A DNA stretch of 64,000 bases from Comamonas sp. lk (lineage in GTDB: Bacteria; Pseudomonadota; Gammaproteobacteria; Burkholderiales; Burkholderiaceae_C): assembly GCF_900564145.1 (NCBI RefSeq), contig NZ_UOOB01000001.1, forward strand, positions 3,536,754 to 3,600,753. Direction: 5' to 3'. Shown here piece after piece: positions 40,510-50,756 of the stretch; position 1 is the stretch's first letter; every line of letters begins with the position of its first letter. The position numbers were made by a program, and so were the translations under genes. The notes below the pieces were generated by a model. It searched no databases. It saw only the letters and a program-made list of their open reading frames with translations, and was not told where the DNA came from.

Positions 40510-41757
40510 ATGTTTCAACGCACCGATACCGTCGAGAAAGTCGACCCCGAACTGTTTGCCGCCATCCAGGCTGAAAACCATCGCCAGCAAGAGCACATCG
40601 AGCTGATCGCCAGCGAGAACTACTGCTCGCCCGCCGTGATGGAAGCCCAGGGCTCCCAGCTGACCAACAAGTACGCCGAAGGCTATCCAGGCAAGCGTTA
40701 CTACGGTGGCTGCGAGCATGTGGACGTGGTCGAGCAACTGGCCATCGACCGCATCAAGCAAATCTTTGGCGCTGAAGCCGCCAACGTGCAACCCAATTCC
40801 GGCTCGCAAGCCAACCAGGCCGTGCTGATGGCGTTTGCCAAGCCCGGCGACACCATTCTGGGCATGAGCCTGGCCGAAGGCGGTCACCTGACCCACGGCA
40901 TGGCGCTGAACATGTCCGGCAAGTGGTTCAAGGCCGTTTCCTACGGTCTGGACGCCAACGAAGCCATCGACTACGACAAGATGGAAGAGCTGGCGCGCGA
41001 GCACAAGCCCCGCATCATCGTGGCCGGTGCCTCTGCCTACGCTCTGCACATCGATTTCGAGCGCTTCGCCAAAATCGCCAAGGAAGTCGGCGCCATCCTG
41101 TGGGTGGACATGGCTCACTACGCAGGTCTGATTGCTGCTGGCGTCTACCCCAACCCCGTGCCCCACGCCGACGTGGTCACCACCACCACCCACAAGAGCC
41201 TGCGCGGCCCCCGTGGCGGCGTGATCCTGATGAAGGCCGAGCACGAGAAGGCGCTGAACAGCGCCATCTTCCCCGGCCTGCAAGGCGGCCCGCTGATGCA
41301 CGTGATCGCCGGCAAGGCCGTGGCGTTCAAGGAAGCCCTGACTCCCGAGTTCAAGGCCTACCAGGAACAAGTGGTCAAGAACGCCAAGGTCATGGCCGAT
41401 ACGCTGACCGAACGCGGTCTGCGCATCGTTTCCGGCCGTACCGAAAGCCATGTGATGCTGGTGGACCTGCGCGCCAAGGGCATTACCGGCAAGGCTGCTG
41501 AAGCCGCTCTGGGTCTGGCTCACATCACTGTGAACAAGAACGCCATCCCCAACGACCCCGAGAAGCCATTCGTGACCAGCGGCATCCGCGTCGGCACTCC
41601 CGCCATGACCACCCGTGGTTTCGGCGAGGAAGAAACCCGCATCACCGCCAATCTGGTGGCCGATGTGCTGGACAACCCCAGCGACGAAGCCACTCTGGCT
41701 GCCGTACGTGAGAAGGTGGCTGCACTGACCGCCCGCTTGCCCGTTTACAGCAAGTAA
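40510..41757 (+). CDS. glyA: Serine hydroxymethyltransferase
   Basis: 415 residues, normal length. A PLP enzyme that interconverts serine and glycine while charging tetrahydrofolate with a one-carbon unit. The PLP lysine is Lys229 in [16 protein letters not shown], and IELIASENY and the [10 protein letters not shown] motif are intact. The ATG at 40510 begins [19 protein letters not shown] precedes it. Upstream in-frame codons lie inside the riboswitch and are not translated. It is followed by nrdR after 21 bp, probably one transcript. Confidence 0.97.
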   Translation: MFQRTDTVEKVDPELFAAIQAENHRQQEHIELIASENYCSPAVMEAQGSQLTNKYAEGYPGKRYYGGCEHVDVVEQLAIDRIKQIFGAEAANVQPNSGSQANQAVLMAFAKPGDTILGMSLAEGGHLTHGMALNMSGKWFKAVSYGLDANEAIDYDKMEELAREHKPRIIVAGASAYALHIDFERFAKIAKEVGAILWVDMAHYAGLIAAGVYPNPVPHADVVTTTTHKSLRGPRGGVILMKAEHEKALNSAIFPGLQGGPLMHVIAGKAVAFKEALTPEFKAYQEQVVKNAKVMADTLTERGLRIVSGRTESHVMLVDLRAKGITGKAAEAALGLAHITVNKNAIPNDPEKPFVTSGIRVGTPAMTTRGFGEEETRITANLVADVLDNPSDEATLAAVREKVAALTARLPVYSK

Positions 41758-41778
41758 TCAAGGCCCTGCCGTTCTGTC

Positions 41779-42255
41779 ATGAAGTGTCCCTTCTGCAATC
41801 ACCCGGACACGCAAGTCGTTGAGACACGCGAGTCCGAAGACGGGGCCTTCATACGCCGTCGCCGCCGCTGCGGCGGCTGTGACAAGCGCTTTACCACCTA
41901 CGAGCGACCCGAGGTCAGCTTTCCCACGGTGGTAAAAAAGGACGGCCGGCGCATTGAGTACGAGCGCGGCAAATTGCAGGGTTCTTTTCAGATTGCCTTG
42001 CGCAAACGCCCGGTGAGCACCGAACTCATCGATGCCGCCATTGAGCGCATCGAAGACAAGCTACTGAATCTGGGCACGCGTGAAGTGGTCTCCAGCCGCC
42101 TGGGCGAGCTGGTGATGGAAGAACTCAAGGGCATGGACAAGGTGGGCTATATCCGCTTTGCCAGCGTGTACCGCAGCTTCAAAGATGTGGACGATTTCAC
42201 CAGCATCATGGATGAGGTGCGCAGTCCCAAGAATCCCAAGCCGCCCAAGAAATAA
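41779..42255 (+). CDS. nrdR: Transcriptional repressor NrdR
   Basis: 158 residues. A zinc ribbon ([19 protein letters not shown] ... [18 protein letters not shown], two CxxC pairs) is followed by an ATP-cone domain ([16 protein letters not shown]). NrdR represses ribonucleotide reductase genes when dATP is high, by binding NrdR boxes. The pairing with glyA is common in Burkholderiales. Confidence 0.97.
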   Translation: MKCPFCNHPDTQVVETRESEDGAFIRRRRRCGGCDKRFTTYERPEVSFPTVVKKDGRRIEYERGKLQGSFQIALRKRPVSTELIDAAIERIEDKLLNLGTREVVSSRLGELVMEELKGMDKVGYIRFASVYRSFKDVDDFTSIMDEVRSPKNPKPPKK

Positions 42256-42275
42256 GCGCTCTGCCATACTCCGCC

Positions 42276-42306
42276 AAAGCCACCCTCGGGTGGCTTTGTT
42301 GTTTTT
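42276..42306 (+). terminator. Terminator of the glyA-nrdR transcript
   Basis: Stem AAAGCCACC (42276-42284) with GGTGGCTTT (42289-42297) around a CTCG tetraloop, followed by GTTGTTTTT. Confidence 0.85.
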
Positions 42307-42572
42307 GCAATCGCAGCAAAAACAGAAGCGGGATGCGCTTGTCAGTCATGCAATTCAGTTTGAAACACACCTGAAGTGCAATGCAATCAAGCTCCATTAG
42401 CTTTTGATTCAATAGCAAATTCAATGAATGCGAGCTAAGACCCCGCTCCGTGCCCCACAAAGCACAACGCCAGCCCTGGCGATAGATGCCGGGGCTGGCG
42501 TGGATCCAAACTATCGAATTTTCAAGCATAGCGCAGGACCGGCTTGCAGCGCGCCATGCGGCGATTTACAGC
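42307..42572. other. Intergenic region between nrdR and aroC
   Basis: No gene. Near its right end a 10-bp perfect stem ACGCCAGCCC (42467-42476 with 42492-42501) may end the minus-strand aroC transcript, although its T tail is poor. The stretch 42388-42425 (TTAGCTTTTGATTCAATAGC) resembles the AT-rich flank of the dispersed short repeats. Confidence 0.5.
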
Positions 42573-43670
42573 TCAGGGCGCTGCAGCAGGAATCGGCTTC
42601 AGGCCCGAATCCACATCACCGCACTGGGCGCGGTGACGCAGCGCGTGATCCATCACCACCAGGGCCAGCAGCGCCTCGGCAATCGGCGCGGCGCGAATGC
42701 CCACGCAAGGGTCGTGGCGGCCCTTGGTGATGACCTCGGCGCTTTGGCCGTGCACGTCAATCGACTCGCGCGGCGTGATGATGGAGCTGGTGGGTTTGAT
42801 GCCGATGCGTACTTCCAGATCCTGGCCGGTGCTGATGCCGCCCACAATGCCGCCCGCGTTATTGCTGCGAAAGCCCTCGGGGCTCAGCGAATCGCCATGG
42901 GTGGTGCCGCGCTGGGCCACGCTGTCGAAGCCCGCACCGATTTCCACGGCCTTGACGGCGTTCAGTCCCATCATGGCGTAGGCAATATCGGCATCCAGTC
43001 GGTCATACAGGGGCTGGCCCAGGCCCACGGGCATGTTGCTGGCGTTCACGCGCAGAGCCGCACCGCAGGAGTCGCCGGACTTGCGCAGCTGCTCCATGTA
43101 TTCCTCGTACTGGCTCACATCGGCCACGGGCGCGAAGAAAGGGTTGTGGGGCACATGCTCCCAGCTTTCAAAGCCTATGGGCAGCTCGCCGATCTGCGTC
43201 ATGCAGGCTTTGAACTCGGTGCCGAATTTTTCCTTCAGCCACTTCTTGGCCACGGCACCGGCTGCCACCGTGGGCGCCGTCAGCCGTGCCGAGGAGCGAC
43301 CGCCACCGCGTGGATCGCGGATGCCGTACTTCTGAAAATAGGCATAGTCGGCATGGCCGGGCCTGAAGCTTTGCGCGATATTGGAGTAATCCTTGCTGCG
43401 CTGATCCGTGTTGCGGATCAGCAGCGCAATCGGCGTGCCCGTGGTCTTGCCCTCGTACACGCCCGAGAGAATCTCGACCGCATCGGGTTCGTTGCGCTGG
43501 GTCACGAACTTGCTGGTTCCGGGACGGCGGCGATCCAGATCCCACTGGATATCTGCCTCGCTCAGCGCCATGCCCGGAGGGCAGCCGTCAATCACACAGC
43601 CAATGGCCGGACCGTGAGATTCACCAAAATTCGTAACCGTGAAAATTGTGCCAAAGGTATTGCCGCTCAT
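42573..43670 (-). CDS. aroC: Chorismate synthase
   Basis: 365 residues. Last step of the shikimate pathway, needing reduced FMN. The signatures [31 protein letters not shown] and [12 protein letters not shown] are intact. The ATG at 43670 starts [10 protein letters not shown], the standard N-terminus. It lies 131 bp downstream of a CoA-transferase gene on the same strand. Confidence 0.97.
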   Translation of the reverse strand: MSGNTFGTIFTVTNFGESHGPAIGCVIDGCPPGMALSEADIQWDLDRRRPGTSKFVTQRNEPDAVEILSGVYEGKTTGTPIALLIRNTDQRSKDYSNIAQSFRPGHADYAYFQKYGIRDPRGGGRSSARLTAPTVAAGAVAKKWLKEKFGTEFKACMTQIGELPIGFESWEHVPHNPFFAPVADVSQYEEYMEQLRKSGDSCGAALRVNASNMPVGLGQPLYDRLDADIAYAMMGLNAVKAVEIGAGFDSVAQRGTTHGDSLSPEGFRSNNAGGIVGGISTGQDLEVRIGIKPTSSIITPRESIDVHGQSAEVITKGRHDPCVGIRAAPIAEALLALVVMDHALRHRAQCGDVDSGLKPIPAAAP

Positions 43671-43801
43671 AGACTGCGGATTATCGTTGATGTGGCGGCC
43701 CGGGTGCCGCAGCCGCCTTCTTGCTTCGGCATTGCTGGCTTGTCCTGCCCTCGCTCCAAGGCAAAAACCCGTCCCCCTATCACCCGCGCTTGCCGCGCCG
43801 C

Positions 43802-45250
43802 TTACCAGCGCGCCTCATCCGTGCCCGGCGGCACCGATGGCCTGTCCCAGGCCGCAGGCGTGCGCAAAAACTGCGCGCAATGGCGCACGGCCTGCAGTTG
43901 GCCGAAGCCGCTGTCCAGCGTTTCCAGATACGGCGTGATATCGGGCTTTTCCTCTTTCCATTGCGGCTGCTCCACACGCCCCAGGCTGCGCAACCAGTGC
44001 GCCACACCTGCCAGAGTGACGCGCACCCGCCAGCTGCCGCCCTCCCGGGCCTGGCGCAGCAAGGCCGCCTGTACGCCAAAAGCCAGCAGAAAGCCCGCCC
44101 CATAGTCCAGCGCCTGCATGGGCAGGACTTGCGGCTTGGCCAGACCACGGGTCGCCGCTTCATCGGCGTTGATGCCGGTGGCCGTCTGCACCAGCGAATC
44201 AAAACCACGCCGCCCGGCCCACGGGCCTTGCCAGCCGTAGGCGCACAACTCACCCACCACGATGCCGGGGCGCAGCTGCGCCAGCTGCTCCGCACCAAAG
44301 CCCTTGGCCGCCAGCGCACCGGGGCGGTAGGCCTGCATGAAGACCTGGGCCTGGCCTAGCAAAGCCGTCAACACCTCCCGGCCTTGCGCAGTCTCCAGAT
44401 CCACATGGGCCGAGCGCTTGCCGCGGCTGGTGTCGGCAATGGCATCGATATTGGGCAGATTCGGGCTGTTGATCAGCATCACCTGTGCGCCATAGGCTGC
44501 CAGCGTGCGCCCGGCCACGGGGCCGGCCAGAATGCGCGTCAAATCCAGCACCTTGAGACCTGCCAGAGGCCGCTGCTCGGCACCCAGCGCTGGCCAAGCC
44601 ATGGGCGGTGCGTCGCCCACGCGCTCAATCGCCACCAGGGGCTGGGCGGCGATGACGGCCGCATGACCCAGAGCCTGCCATGCCTCGTGGCTGCGCGATG
44701 CGGCAATCGGCAGGCCTTGCTGCGCCGCCGCCGCTTCAAAACGCTCTGCACTCCACTGCTGCAGCGCCTGCTCCACGGCGGCCCTGGGCGTGTCCGGCCC
44801 AGGCGCCAGGCCCAGCAGCGCCAGCGCGCCATCGCGGTGATGCTCGAAATTGGCATGAATACGCACCCAGCCTGGTGCCCCCACCGCCGCGCCGCAGGCA
44901 TAGAGACCGGAGATGGGCGACCAGAGGTCGGGTTGCAGGCCATCAAGCAAAAAATAGCCGCTGCTTTCAAACGCCGCGTGCTGGGCGCTGATAGCCACGG
45001 TTTGCGCAGGCTGGCTGCCGTCGCGCCAGCCGCCGATCTCGGTCGCCATCAAGGCCGCAGCGCCCACGCTGGCCTGCACCAGATCGGCCGCCGCAAAGCT
45101 GGCGGCAAAGCCCTGGGCCTGGCCCGTCAGCTGCGCGCGCTGCAAAGCCTGGGGATCAAGCCCGCACTGCGCCCACAGTCCGTGCAAGGCCGAGATGGCA
45201 TTCGCACTGACAGCGGTATCAAAATCACAAGCGTTTTCAATATTTTTCAT
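43802..45250 (-). CDS. CaiB/BaiF (class III) CoA-transferase family protein
   Basis: 482 residues. The second half has the family pattern: [33 protein letters not shown], then [36 protein letters not shown] and an [19 protein letters not shown] segment. The first 200 residues resemble a degenerate first copy. Such enzymes move CoA between carboxylic acids or act as racemases; the substrate is unknown here. The ATG at 45250 is used; upstream codons overlap a terminator. It appears to have its own promoter. Confidence 0.85.
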   Translation of the reverse strand: MKNIENACDFDTAVSANAISALHGLWAQCGLDPQALQRAQLTGQAQGFAASFAAADLVQASVGAAALMATEIGGWRDGSQPAQTVAISAQHAAFESSGYFLLDGLQPDLWSPISGLYACGAAVGAPGWVRIHANFEHHRDGALALLGLAPGPDTPRAAVEQALQQWSAERFEAAAAQQGLPIAASRSHEAWQALGHAAVIAAQPLVAIERVGDAPPMAWPALGAEQRPLAGLKVLDLTRILAGPVAGRTLAAYGAQVMLINSPNLPNIDAIADTSRGKRSAHVDLETAQGREVLTALLGQAQVFMQAYRPGALAAKGFGAEQLAQLRPGIVVGELCAYGWQGPWAGRRGFDSLVQTATGINADEAATRGLAKPQVLPMQALDYGAGFLLAFGVQAALLRQAREGGSWRVRVTLAGVAHWLRSLGRVEQPQWKEEKPDITPYLETLDSGFGQLQAVRHCAQFLRTPAAWDRPSVPPGTDEARW

Positions 45251-45296
45251 AGCAGACAGTGCTTGACAGCTAAGCGCTTCACGGCAATTACATTGA

Positions 45297-45333
45297 GAAA
45301 ACAAAAAACCCGCACAGCCTGGCTTGCGGGTTT
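45297..45333 (-). terminator. Terminator of the CBS-domain gene
   Basis: Stem AAACCCGCA/TGCGGGTTT (45306-45314 with 45325-45333). On the minus strand it is followed by TTTTGTTTTC, a good U-rich tail, 50 bp past the CBS gene. Confidence 0.8.
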
Positions 45334-45383
45334 GAGGTTGGATGGCGTAGCAGACGCTGGGTAGGTGTGTTCTACAGCTGCGC

Positions 45384-45836
45384 TTACTCGGCGCCCTGAC
45401 GCTCGCCTTCGGGCCAGTCGCGGATATAGGCCTTGAGCATGCGGTTCTCGAAGTTCTGGCTGTCCACCACGGCCTTGGCCACGTCATAGAGGCTGATCAC
45501 GCCCATGAGCATGCGCTTGTCCATCACCGGCATATAGCGGGCGTGGCGGTCCAGCATCATGCGGCGCACCTCGTCCATATCGGTTTCCATGGTGCAAGTC
45601 ATGGGAGCGTCGTCCATGGCGGAGCGCACCGTCATGCTGCCGATGCCGCCGCCTTTGACAAAGCCCTGAATCACTTCGCGGAAGGTCAGCATGCCCACCA
45701 CATCGCCATGATCCATTACGACCAGGGAGCCGATGTCCTTGTCCGACATCACCTGCACCGCCTCGGCCAGGCTCTCATCGGGCGACACCGTGTACAAGGT
45801 ATTGCCTTTGACGCGCAGGATGTCACTTACTTTCAT
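45384..45836 (-). CDS. CBS-domain protein (two CBS repeats)
   Basis: 150 residues made of a tandem CBS pair: about 1-60 (VSDILRVKGNTLYTVSPDESLAEAVQVM ... IGSLVVMDHGDVVGMLTFREV) and 70-130 (VRSAMDDAPMTCTMETDMDEVRRMM ... YMPVMDKRMLMGVISLYDVAKAV). Such stand-alone pairs bind adenine nucleotides and act as energy sensors, but the partner is unknown. The ATG at 45836 has GGAG upstream. Confidence 0.9.
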   Translation of the reverse strand: MKVSDILRVKGNTLYTVSPDESLAEAVQVMSDKDIGSLVVMDHGDVVGMLTFREVIQGFVKGGGIGSMTVRSAMDDAPMTCTMETDMDEVRRMMLDRHARYMPVMDKRMLMGVISLYDVAKAVVDSQNFENRMLKAYIRDWPEGERQGAE

Positions 45837-46054
45837 TGCCGTTCTCCAAATCTGAATTGAGCACCTTGTCCCCCACGTGTCACCACGGCGGCCGGACAGT
45901 TCGCAAGGCACTTTAGTGCGTACACAAATATAGCCCACAATGCCTGCAGCATCAGGCAACTGAAGCGACTGCACCCCCGTAAATTCCCCATTCTGGTGCA
46001 TCGATTCACGATGTCTGAACCTCTCTCGCCAAAACACCAAAATGGAGACAAGAC

Positions 46055-47353
46055 ATGCCCGGCTACTCAGACCCCGGCTTTGACACCCTGAGCCTGCACG
46101 CAGGCGCACAGCCCGACCCGGCCACCGGCGCGCGCGCCGTGCCCATCCATCTGACGACCTCCTTCGTCTTCGAGTCCAGCGACCACGCGGCCAGCCTGTT
46201 CAATCTGGAACGCCCAGGCCATGTCTACAGCCGCATCTCCAACCCCACCAATGCGGTGCTGGAGCAGCGCGTCTCGGCGCTGGAAGGCGGCGTGGGCGCG
46301 ATTGCCGTGGCCAGCGGCCAGGCCGCCCTGCACCTGTCGATTGCCACGCTGATGGGCGCGGGCAGCCATATCGTGGCCAGCACCGCCCTGTATGGTGGCA
46401 GCCAGAACCTGCTGCACTACACGCTGGCGCGCTTCGGCATAGAAACCACGTTTGTCAAACCCGGCGACATAGATGGCTGGAAAGCCGCTGTGCGCCCCAA
46501 CACCAAGCTATTCTTTGGCGAAACCGTGGGTAACCCCGGCCTGGATGTGCTGAACATTCCCACCGTCAGCGCCATCGCCCACGAAGCCGGCGTGCCGCTG
46601 CTGGTGGACTCCACCCTGACCTCCCCCTGGCTGATCAAGCCTTTCGAGCATGGCGCGGACATCGTCTACCACTCGGCCACCAAGTTCCTCTCGGGCCACG
46701 GCACGGTGATAGGCGGCATCGTGGTCGACGGCGGCAGCTTTGACTGGGAAAAGTCGGGCCGTTTCCCCGAGCTGACCCAGCCCTACGACGGCTTTCACAA
46801 CATGGTGTTCAGCGAAGAGAGCACCACTGGCGCCTTTTTGCTGCGTGCGCGCCGCGAAGGCCTGCGCGACTTTGGCGCCTGCATGAGCCCGCACAGCGCC
46901 TGGCTGATCCTCCAAGGCATAGAGACCCTGCCGCTGCGCATGGAACGCCATATGAAGAACACCGAAAAAGTGGTGCAGTTCCTGGCCAGCCACCCCCTGG
47001 TCAGCCGCGTGGGTCACCCCATGCTGGAGACGCACTCCTCGCATGCGCTGGCCCAAAAACTGCTGCCGCGCGGCGCAGGCTCGGTATTCAGCTTTGACAT
47101 TGCCGGCAACCGCAACCAGGGCAAGAAGTTCATAGAAACGCTCAAGGTCTTCAGCCATCTGGCCAATGTGGGCGACTGCCGCTCCCTGGTGATTCACCCG
47201 GCCAGCACCACGCACTTCCGCATGACGGACGAAGCCCTGTCCCAAGCCGGCATCAGCCAGGGCACGATCCGTTTGTCCATCGGCCTGGAAGATGCCGATG
47301 ATCTGATCGACGACTTGAAGCGCGCCTTGAAGGCTGCAGAGAAAGCGGCTTGA
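46055..47353 (+). CDS. metY: O-acetylhomoserine / O-succinylhomoserine sulfhydrylase
   Basis: 432 residues, a PLP enzyme of the Cys/Met metabolism family making homocysteine from an acylated homoserine and sulfide. The PLP lysine is Lys210 in IVYHSATKFLSGHG; IHLTTSFVFES and YSRISNPTNAVLEQRV are typical. The length fits MetY (about 430) better than MetZ (about 400), so the acetyl ester is the likelier substrate (inference). GGAGA precedes the ATG. It is divergent from the CBS gene across 218 bp, and no methionine riboswitch was seen there. Confidence 0.88.
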   Translation: MPGYSDPGFDTLSLHAGAQPDPATGARAVPIHLTTSFVFESSDHAASLFNLERPGHVYSRISNPTNAVLEQRVSALEGGVGAIAVASGQAALHLSIATLMGAGSHIVASTALYGGSQNLLHYTLARFGIETTFVKPGDIDGWKAAVRPNTKLFFGETVGNPGLDVLNIPTVSAIAHEAGVPLLVDSTLTSPWLIKPFEHGADIVYHSATKFLSGHGTVIGGIVVDGGSFDWEKSGRFPELTQPYDGFHNMVFSEESTTGAFLLRARREGLRDFGACMSPHSAWLILQGIETLPLRMERHMKNTEKVVQFLASHPLVSRVGHPMLETHSSHALAQKLLPRGAGSVFSFDIAGNRNQGKKFIETLKVFSHLANVGDCRSLVIHPASTTHFRMTDEALSQAGISQGTIRLSIGLEDADDLIDDLKRALKAAEKAA

Positions 47354-47419
47354 GGCCGTTTGGCCTCAATACAGCAATAAAAACAGCCTCTAGCGCTCAT
47401 CATCATTGCGGGAATAGCT

Positions 47420-48229
47420 ATGTTTTTTGAAGTCAACAACGCGAAAATCTACGCCTATACCGGCGGCAAGGCCTTCGATGCCGCCAAACCCACCGCCATC
47501 TTTATCCACGGCGTGCTCTGCGACCATAGCGTCTGGGCACTGCAAAGCCGCTATATGGCCAACCACGGCTGGAATGTGCTGGCCATAGACCTGCCCGGCC
47601 ATTGCAAAAGCGGCGGCGCGGCACCCCAGACCGTGGAAGAGGCGGCCGCCTTTATCGGCCAGCTGATGGATGTGACTGGCATCGCAAAAGCCGCGCTGAT
47701 CGGCCATAGCTGGGGCAGCCTGATTGCCATGGAAGCGGCGGCCCAACTGAAGGAGCGCATCAGCCATCTGGTGCTGGTGGGCACGGCCTTTCCCATGAAG
47801 GTCTCGCCCGCGTTGCTGGATTCGGCGCTGAACACGCCCGAAAAAGCCATTGCCATGGTCAACACCTTCTCGCGCGCCACGCTGGCACCACCCAATGGCG
47901 CCGGCAGCTGGGTGTTTGGCGCAGGCATGGCCCTGGGCCGCAGGGTACTGGCCAGCAATACTGACACCAACCTGTTGCACACCGGCTTTAGCGCCTGCGA
48001 CCGCTATGCCGGCGGCGAAGCGGCCATGGCCCAGATCAGCGCCCCGGCGCTGTTTGTGCTGGGCGAGCAAGACCAGATGACGCCGCCCAAGGCCGCCAAA
48101 GGCCTGATCGAAGCCGCCAAGGCGGCGGGCAAGTCGGTCAAGGTGCAGCTGATTGCCAATGGCCACAACCAGATGACAGAGTCACCCGACGCCACGCTGT
48201 TTGCGATTCGGGATTTTCTGGCGGCCTAA
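47420..48229 (+). CDS. Alpha/beta hydrolase
   Basis: 269 residues. The fold is clear: oxyanion region FIHGVLCDHSVW, nucleophile elbow GHSWGS with Ser97, acid in LGEQDQMTPP and His in NGHNQMTES. No signal peptide. It follows metY by 66 bp on the same strand and may be co-transcribed. The substrate is not evident. Confidence 0.85.
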   Translation: MFFEVNNAKIYAYTGGKAFDAAKPTAIFIHGVLCDHSVWALQSRYMANHGWNVLAIDLPGHCKSGGAAPQTVEEAAAFIGQLMDVTGIAKAALIGHSWGSLIAMEAAAQLKERISHLVLVGTAFPMKVSPALLDSALNTPEKAIAMVNTFSRATLAPPNGAGSWVFGAGMALGRRVLASNTDTNLLHTGFSACDRYAGGEAAMAQISAPALFVLGEQDQMTPPKAAKGLIEAAKAAGKSVKVQLIANGHNQMTESPDATLFAIRDFLAA

Positions 48230-48259
48230 AACCGGCCTATCTGCCACTAAGCTTGGGGG

Positions 48260-49168
48260 ATGACCGCCGCTTTCATTCCCCGAGCTTTCATTCCCTATAG
48301 CCAGCTTGCAGCCGCCTGCGCCAGTTGGAAGCAGATCCCCCTGGCCGGATGCACCTCGCGCCGCCCGCTCCGTCTGGCGGACAAAAAAGCCGACTGGAAA
48401 GCGGCCTTGGCCACGCTGCAGCGCTTTGCCGACAGCCCCGGCTACAAGGCTCCGCTGCAGCTGCAAGCCCAGGCCGCGCTGGAAAACTCCTGGGACTGGC
48501 AGGCCGCCGCGCAAGAGGCCTGCCATTTGCTGATCTACGGCGTGGATCTGGGCCTGAGCGGCCATGTGCTGCGCCCCGTCTATCTGGAAACCGTGGCGCT
48601 GTGGAAAGACGCAGCTGCCGTGGCCGGCCATGCCCGCGCCAGCATGGGCCAGGCCACAGGCGCAGACTACGGCGTGCCCGCGCCCATCAACACCCGCAGT
48701 GCGCAGTACAAATACGCCGTCATCCTCATGGCGCTGGCCGTGTTGCTGGATGCGCCCGAAGAAATCCCTGCCATCGTGGAGCAGATGCTGGTGTTTGATA
48801 CCGACCGCCTGCTGGACTATCTGAGCGCGGGAGCCCTGGAGCTGGACGAGGTCAACGAGACCCTGTTCCACCCCCGGCCTTATGGCGCGCTGCTGCCGTT
48901 TTTCGAGCAGCTTGGCGAGGCCGAGCCCGAGCTGCTGCTGCCCTATCTTCAAACCCAGTACGCGCAATTTCACCGCCTCTCGCCCAAGCAGCAGAAAAAA
49001 GGCGGACCGTGGCAGGGCACGTTTTACTGGGCGCTGGAGGTGTCGGCACTTTCCGTGCTCTATGGCTGGGACGATGGCGACTTACGCACTTCGCCTCACT
49101 ATCTGGCCGATCTGGTGGACTTTGCGCGGCAGCGCGGGCAGGCAGGCCTAGCCGACGAAGCCGGCTGA
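48260..49168 (+). CDS. DUF1911-type protein (PoNi-like immunity family)
   Basis: 302 residues, soluble. The C-terminal part fits the DUF1911 pattern of PoNi immunity proteins: RSAQYKYAVILMALAVLL, then an FHPRPYGALLPFF region, and FYWALEVSALSVLYGWDDGDLR followed by SPHYLADLVDFAR (about 256-290). PoNi proteins protect against PoNe-type DNase effectors of contact-dependent or type VI systems. No toxin, VgrG, PAAR or Rhs gene is present within this window, so it would be an orphan. It starts 30 bp after an alpha/beta hydrolase. The identification is from remembered family features. Confidence 0.65.
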   Translation: MTAAFIPRAFIPYSQLAAACASWKQIPLAGCTSRRPLRLADKKADWKAALATLQRFADSPGYKAPLQLQAQAALENSWDWQAAAQEACHLLIYGVDLGLSGHVLRPVYLETVALWKDAAAVAGHARASMGQATGADYGVPAPINTRSAQYKYAVILMALAVLLDAPEEIPAIVEQMLVFDTDRLLDYLSAGALELDEVNETLFHPRPYGALLPFFEQLGEAEPELLLPYLQTQYAQFHRLSPKQQKKGGPWQGTFYWALEVSALSVLYGWDDGDLRTSPHYLADLVDFARQRGQAGLADEAG

Positions 49169-49189
49169 ATCAGGCAACCTCAAGCAATT

Positions 49190-49993
49190 TCAGACAATCG
49201 GCTGCAAGAACGTGGCAATGCGGCCCACGATGCGCTCAGGCAGCTCGCGGTGGGGCACATGGCCGCCACCGGCCACGATCTCGGCTTGCGCCGGGCCTTG
49301 CGACCATTCGCAGATGTTCTCCGGGTGCACCAGAGAGCCGAACTCGTCCAGCTCGCCATGGATGGCCAGCACCGGGCAGTGCACGCGCCTGAGCGTGGCA
49401 TCCAGCCGGTAATGGGAAAAGGCCTCGGTCAGCCAGGTATCGACCCAGGCCGAAAGCACCCAGGCCGCTTTGTCGCCGTGATAGCGCGAAAGGCGATCCA
49501 GCTGCCCGGGCTTGGCGAAATTGTCGCGTGCGGCACGTATGCCTTCCAGCGTGCGGTCTTCCACAAAAGTCTGGGCAGATTCGGTAATCAAGGCCTTGCA
49601 CTGCACGGGATAGGCCGCTGCCACCATGGCCGCCATGCCGCCGCCCACGCTATGGCCCAGCATCACAAAATTCCTCAACCCCAGGGCCTGATGCACAGGT
49701 GCAAAGCCTGCGGCCACCTCCTGCGCGACAAAGTCGGGCGTCAGCTTGCGCGGGTGTGCATCGGACTGACCAAAACCCAGCCTGTCATAGGCAATCACAT
49801 CGCGGCCGGTGGCGGCGGCCAGTTGCTCGGGAAACTCGCGCCACAGCGCCACGCTGCCCAGCGAGTCATGCATCAGCACCAGCGGGGCCTTGACCGGCCC
49901 ATCAACACCCGGCCAGCGCTTCACAAACAACTGTCCGTCCGGCGTGGCAATACGGGTGGTGATGACAAGAGCAGGCGTGGCGAGGTCAGACAT
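49190..49993 (-). CDS. Alpha/beta hydrolase
   Basis: 267 residues. The nucleophile elbow is MLGHSVGGGM with Ser115, the acid lies in HGELDEFGSLVHPEN, and the His in AGGGHVPHRELPE. The N-terminal MHDSLGSVALWREFPEQLA matches haloperoxidase/esterase-type members. The ATG at 49993 is preferred; a longer upstream frame lacks similarity. It converges with the DUF1911 gene across 21 bp. Confidence 0.85.
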   Translation of the reverse strand: MSDLATPALVITTRIATPDGQLFVKRWPGVDGPVKAPLVLMHDSLGSVALWREFPEQLAAATGRDVIAYDRLGFGQSDAHPRKLTPDFVAQEVAAGFAPVHQALGLRNFVMLGHSVGGGMAAMVAAAYPVQCKALITESAQTFVEDRTLEGIRAARDNFAKPGQLDRLSRYHGDKAAWVLSAWVDTWLTEAFSHYRLDATLRRVHCPVLAIHGELDEFGSLVHPENICEWSQGPAQAEIVAGGGHVPHRELPERIVGRIATFLQPIV

Positions 49994-50360
49994 GGTGCAA
50001 AGCCTTGAGAGAAAGCCGGCCCGGCCAGCAATGCCGACGCACCGACCCGGTGATACAGAAAAAACAAGCCTAAAGGCGGCCCACCATGGACGACAGCGCC
50101 TAACCCTCAGACAGCCGCTTTCGCCGGCTGTTTGGCGGCATTTGCAACTCAAACGTCGTATTTTGCGCTGAGCCGGCAGCTGCGCTCTATCCTCAAGAAG
50201 ACCGGCCGTCGGCTTCCCTGCTGCATGCTTTCCCGCTGGCGGTGCACAGATGCCGGGTCTATAACCGTAATAGCTGCGGCCAAACCGTTGCATCAGCTGC
50301 CGCTCATGCATTTTGCAGCTGCGGCGGGCGCAGCGCCTTTACCCAGCAGAAAGGTTTGCC
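49994..50360. other. Intergenic region between divergent genes
   Basis: 367 bp between the minus-strand hydrolase and the plus-strand DUF962 gene. It should hold both promoters, but only weak -10-like boxes are seen. GGTCTATAACCGTAATAGCTGC near 50255-50276 is the most AT-rich part. No small gene or structured RNA was recognised. Confidence 0.5.
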
Positions 50361-50696
50361 ATGTCCCAGACCTCCAGCCCTCACCTCGATCCGCGCCAGT
50401 TCAAGAGCTTTGCCGAGTTCTATCCCTTCTACCTGGGCGAGCACCGCAATCCCATCTGCCGCCGCCTGCACTTCATAGGCACCAGCTTGTCCTTGCTGTT
50501 CTTGCTGGTGCTGGTGGTCACCGGCAGCTGGTGGTATCTGCTGGCCGGCCTGGTTTGCGGCTATGCCTTTGCCTGGGTGGGGCATTTCGGCTTCGAGAAA
50601 AACCGGCCCGCCAGCTTCAAACGCCCCATCTACAGCTTTTTGGGCGACTGGATGATGTGGCGCGATATCTTGCTGGGCCGTATTTCGCTGCGCTGA
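50361..50696 (+). CDS. DUF962 / Mpo1-like membrane protein
   Basis: 111 residues with two hydrophobic segments (about 38-58 and 60-75). The conserved histidine pattern of the family is present: FYLGEHRNPICRRLHFIGTSL and WVGHFGFEKNRPASFKRPIYSF. Fungal Mpo1 is an Fe(II)-dependent dioxygenase in 2-hydroxy fatty acid breakdown; the bacterial role is not settled. AAGG lies upstream of the ATG at 50361. Confidence 0.85.
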   Translation: MSQTSSPHLDPRQFKSFAEFYPFYLGEHRNPICRRLHFIGTSLSLLFLLVLVVTGSWWYLLAGLVCGYAFAWVGHFGFEKNRPASFKRPIYSFLGDWMMWRDILLGRISLR

Positions 50697-50756
50697 CTTG
50701 CTTTGAATTTGCTAGCTGTCAGCACTTGCCATTCATAGAGTTGCTTTCAATTTTCA

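Noticed and set aside
45837..46054. SAM-type riboswitch upstream of metY
   Set aside because: No SAM-I, SAM-II or SAM-V core could be made out in the 218 bp.
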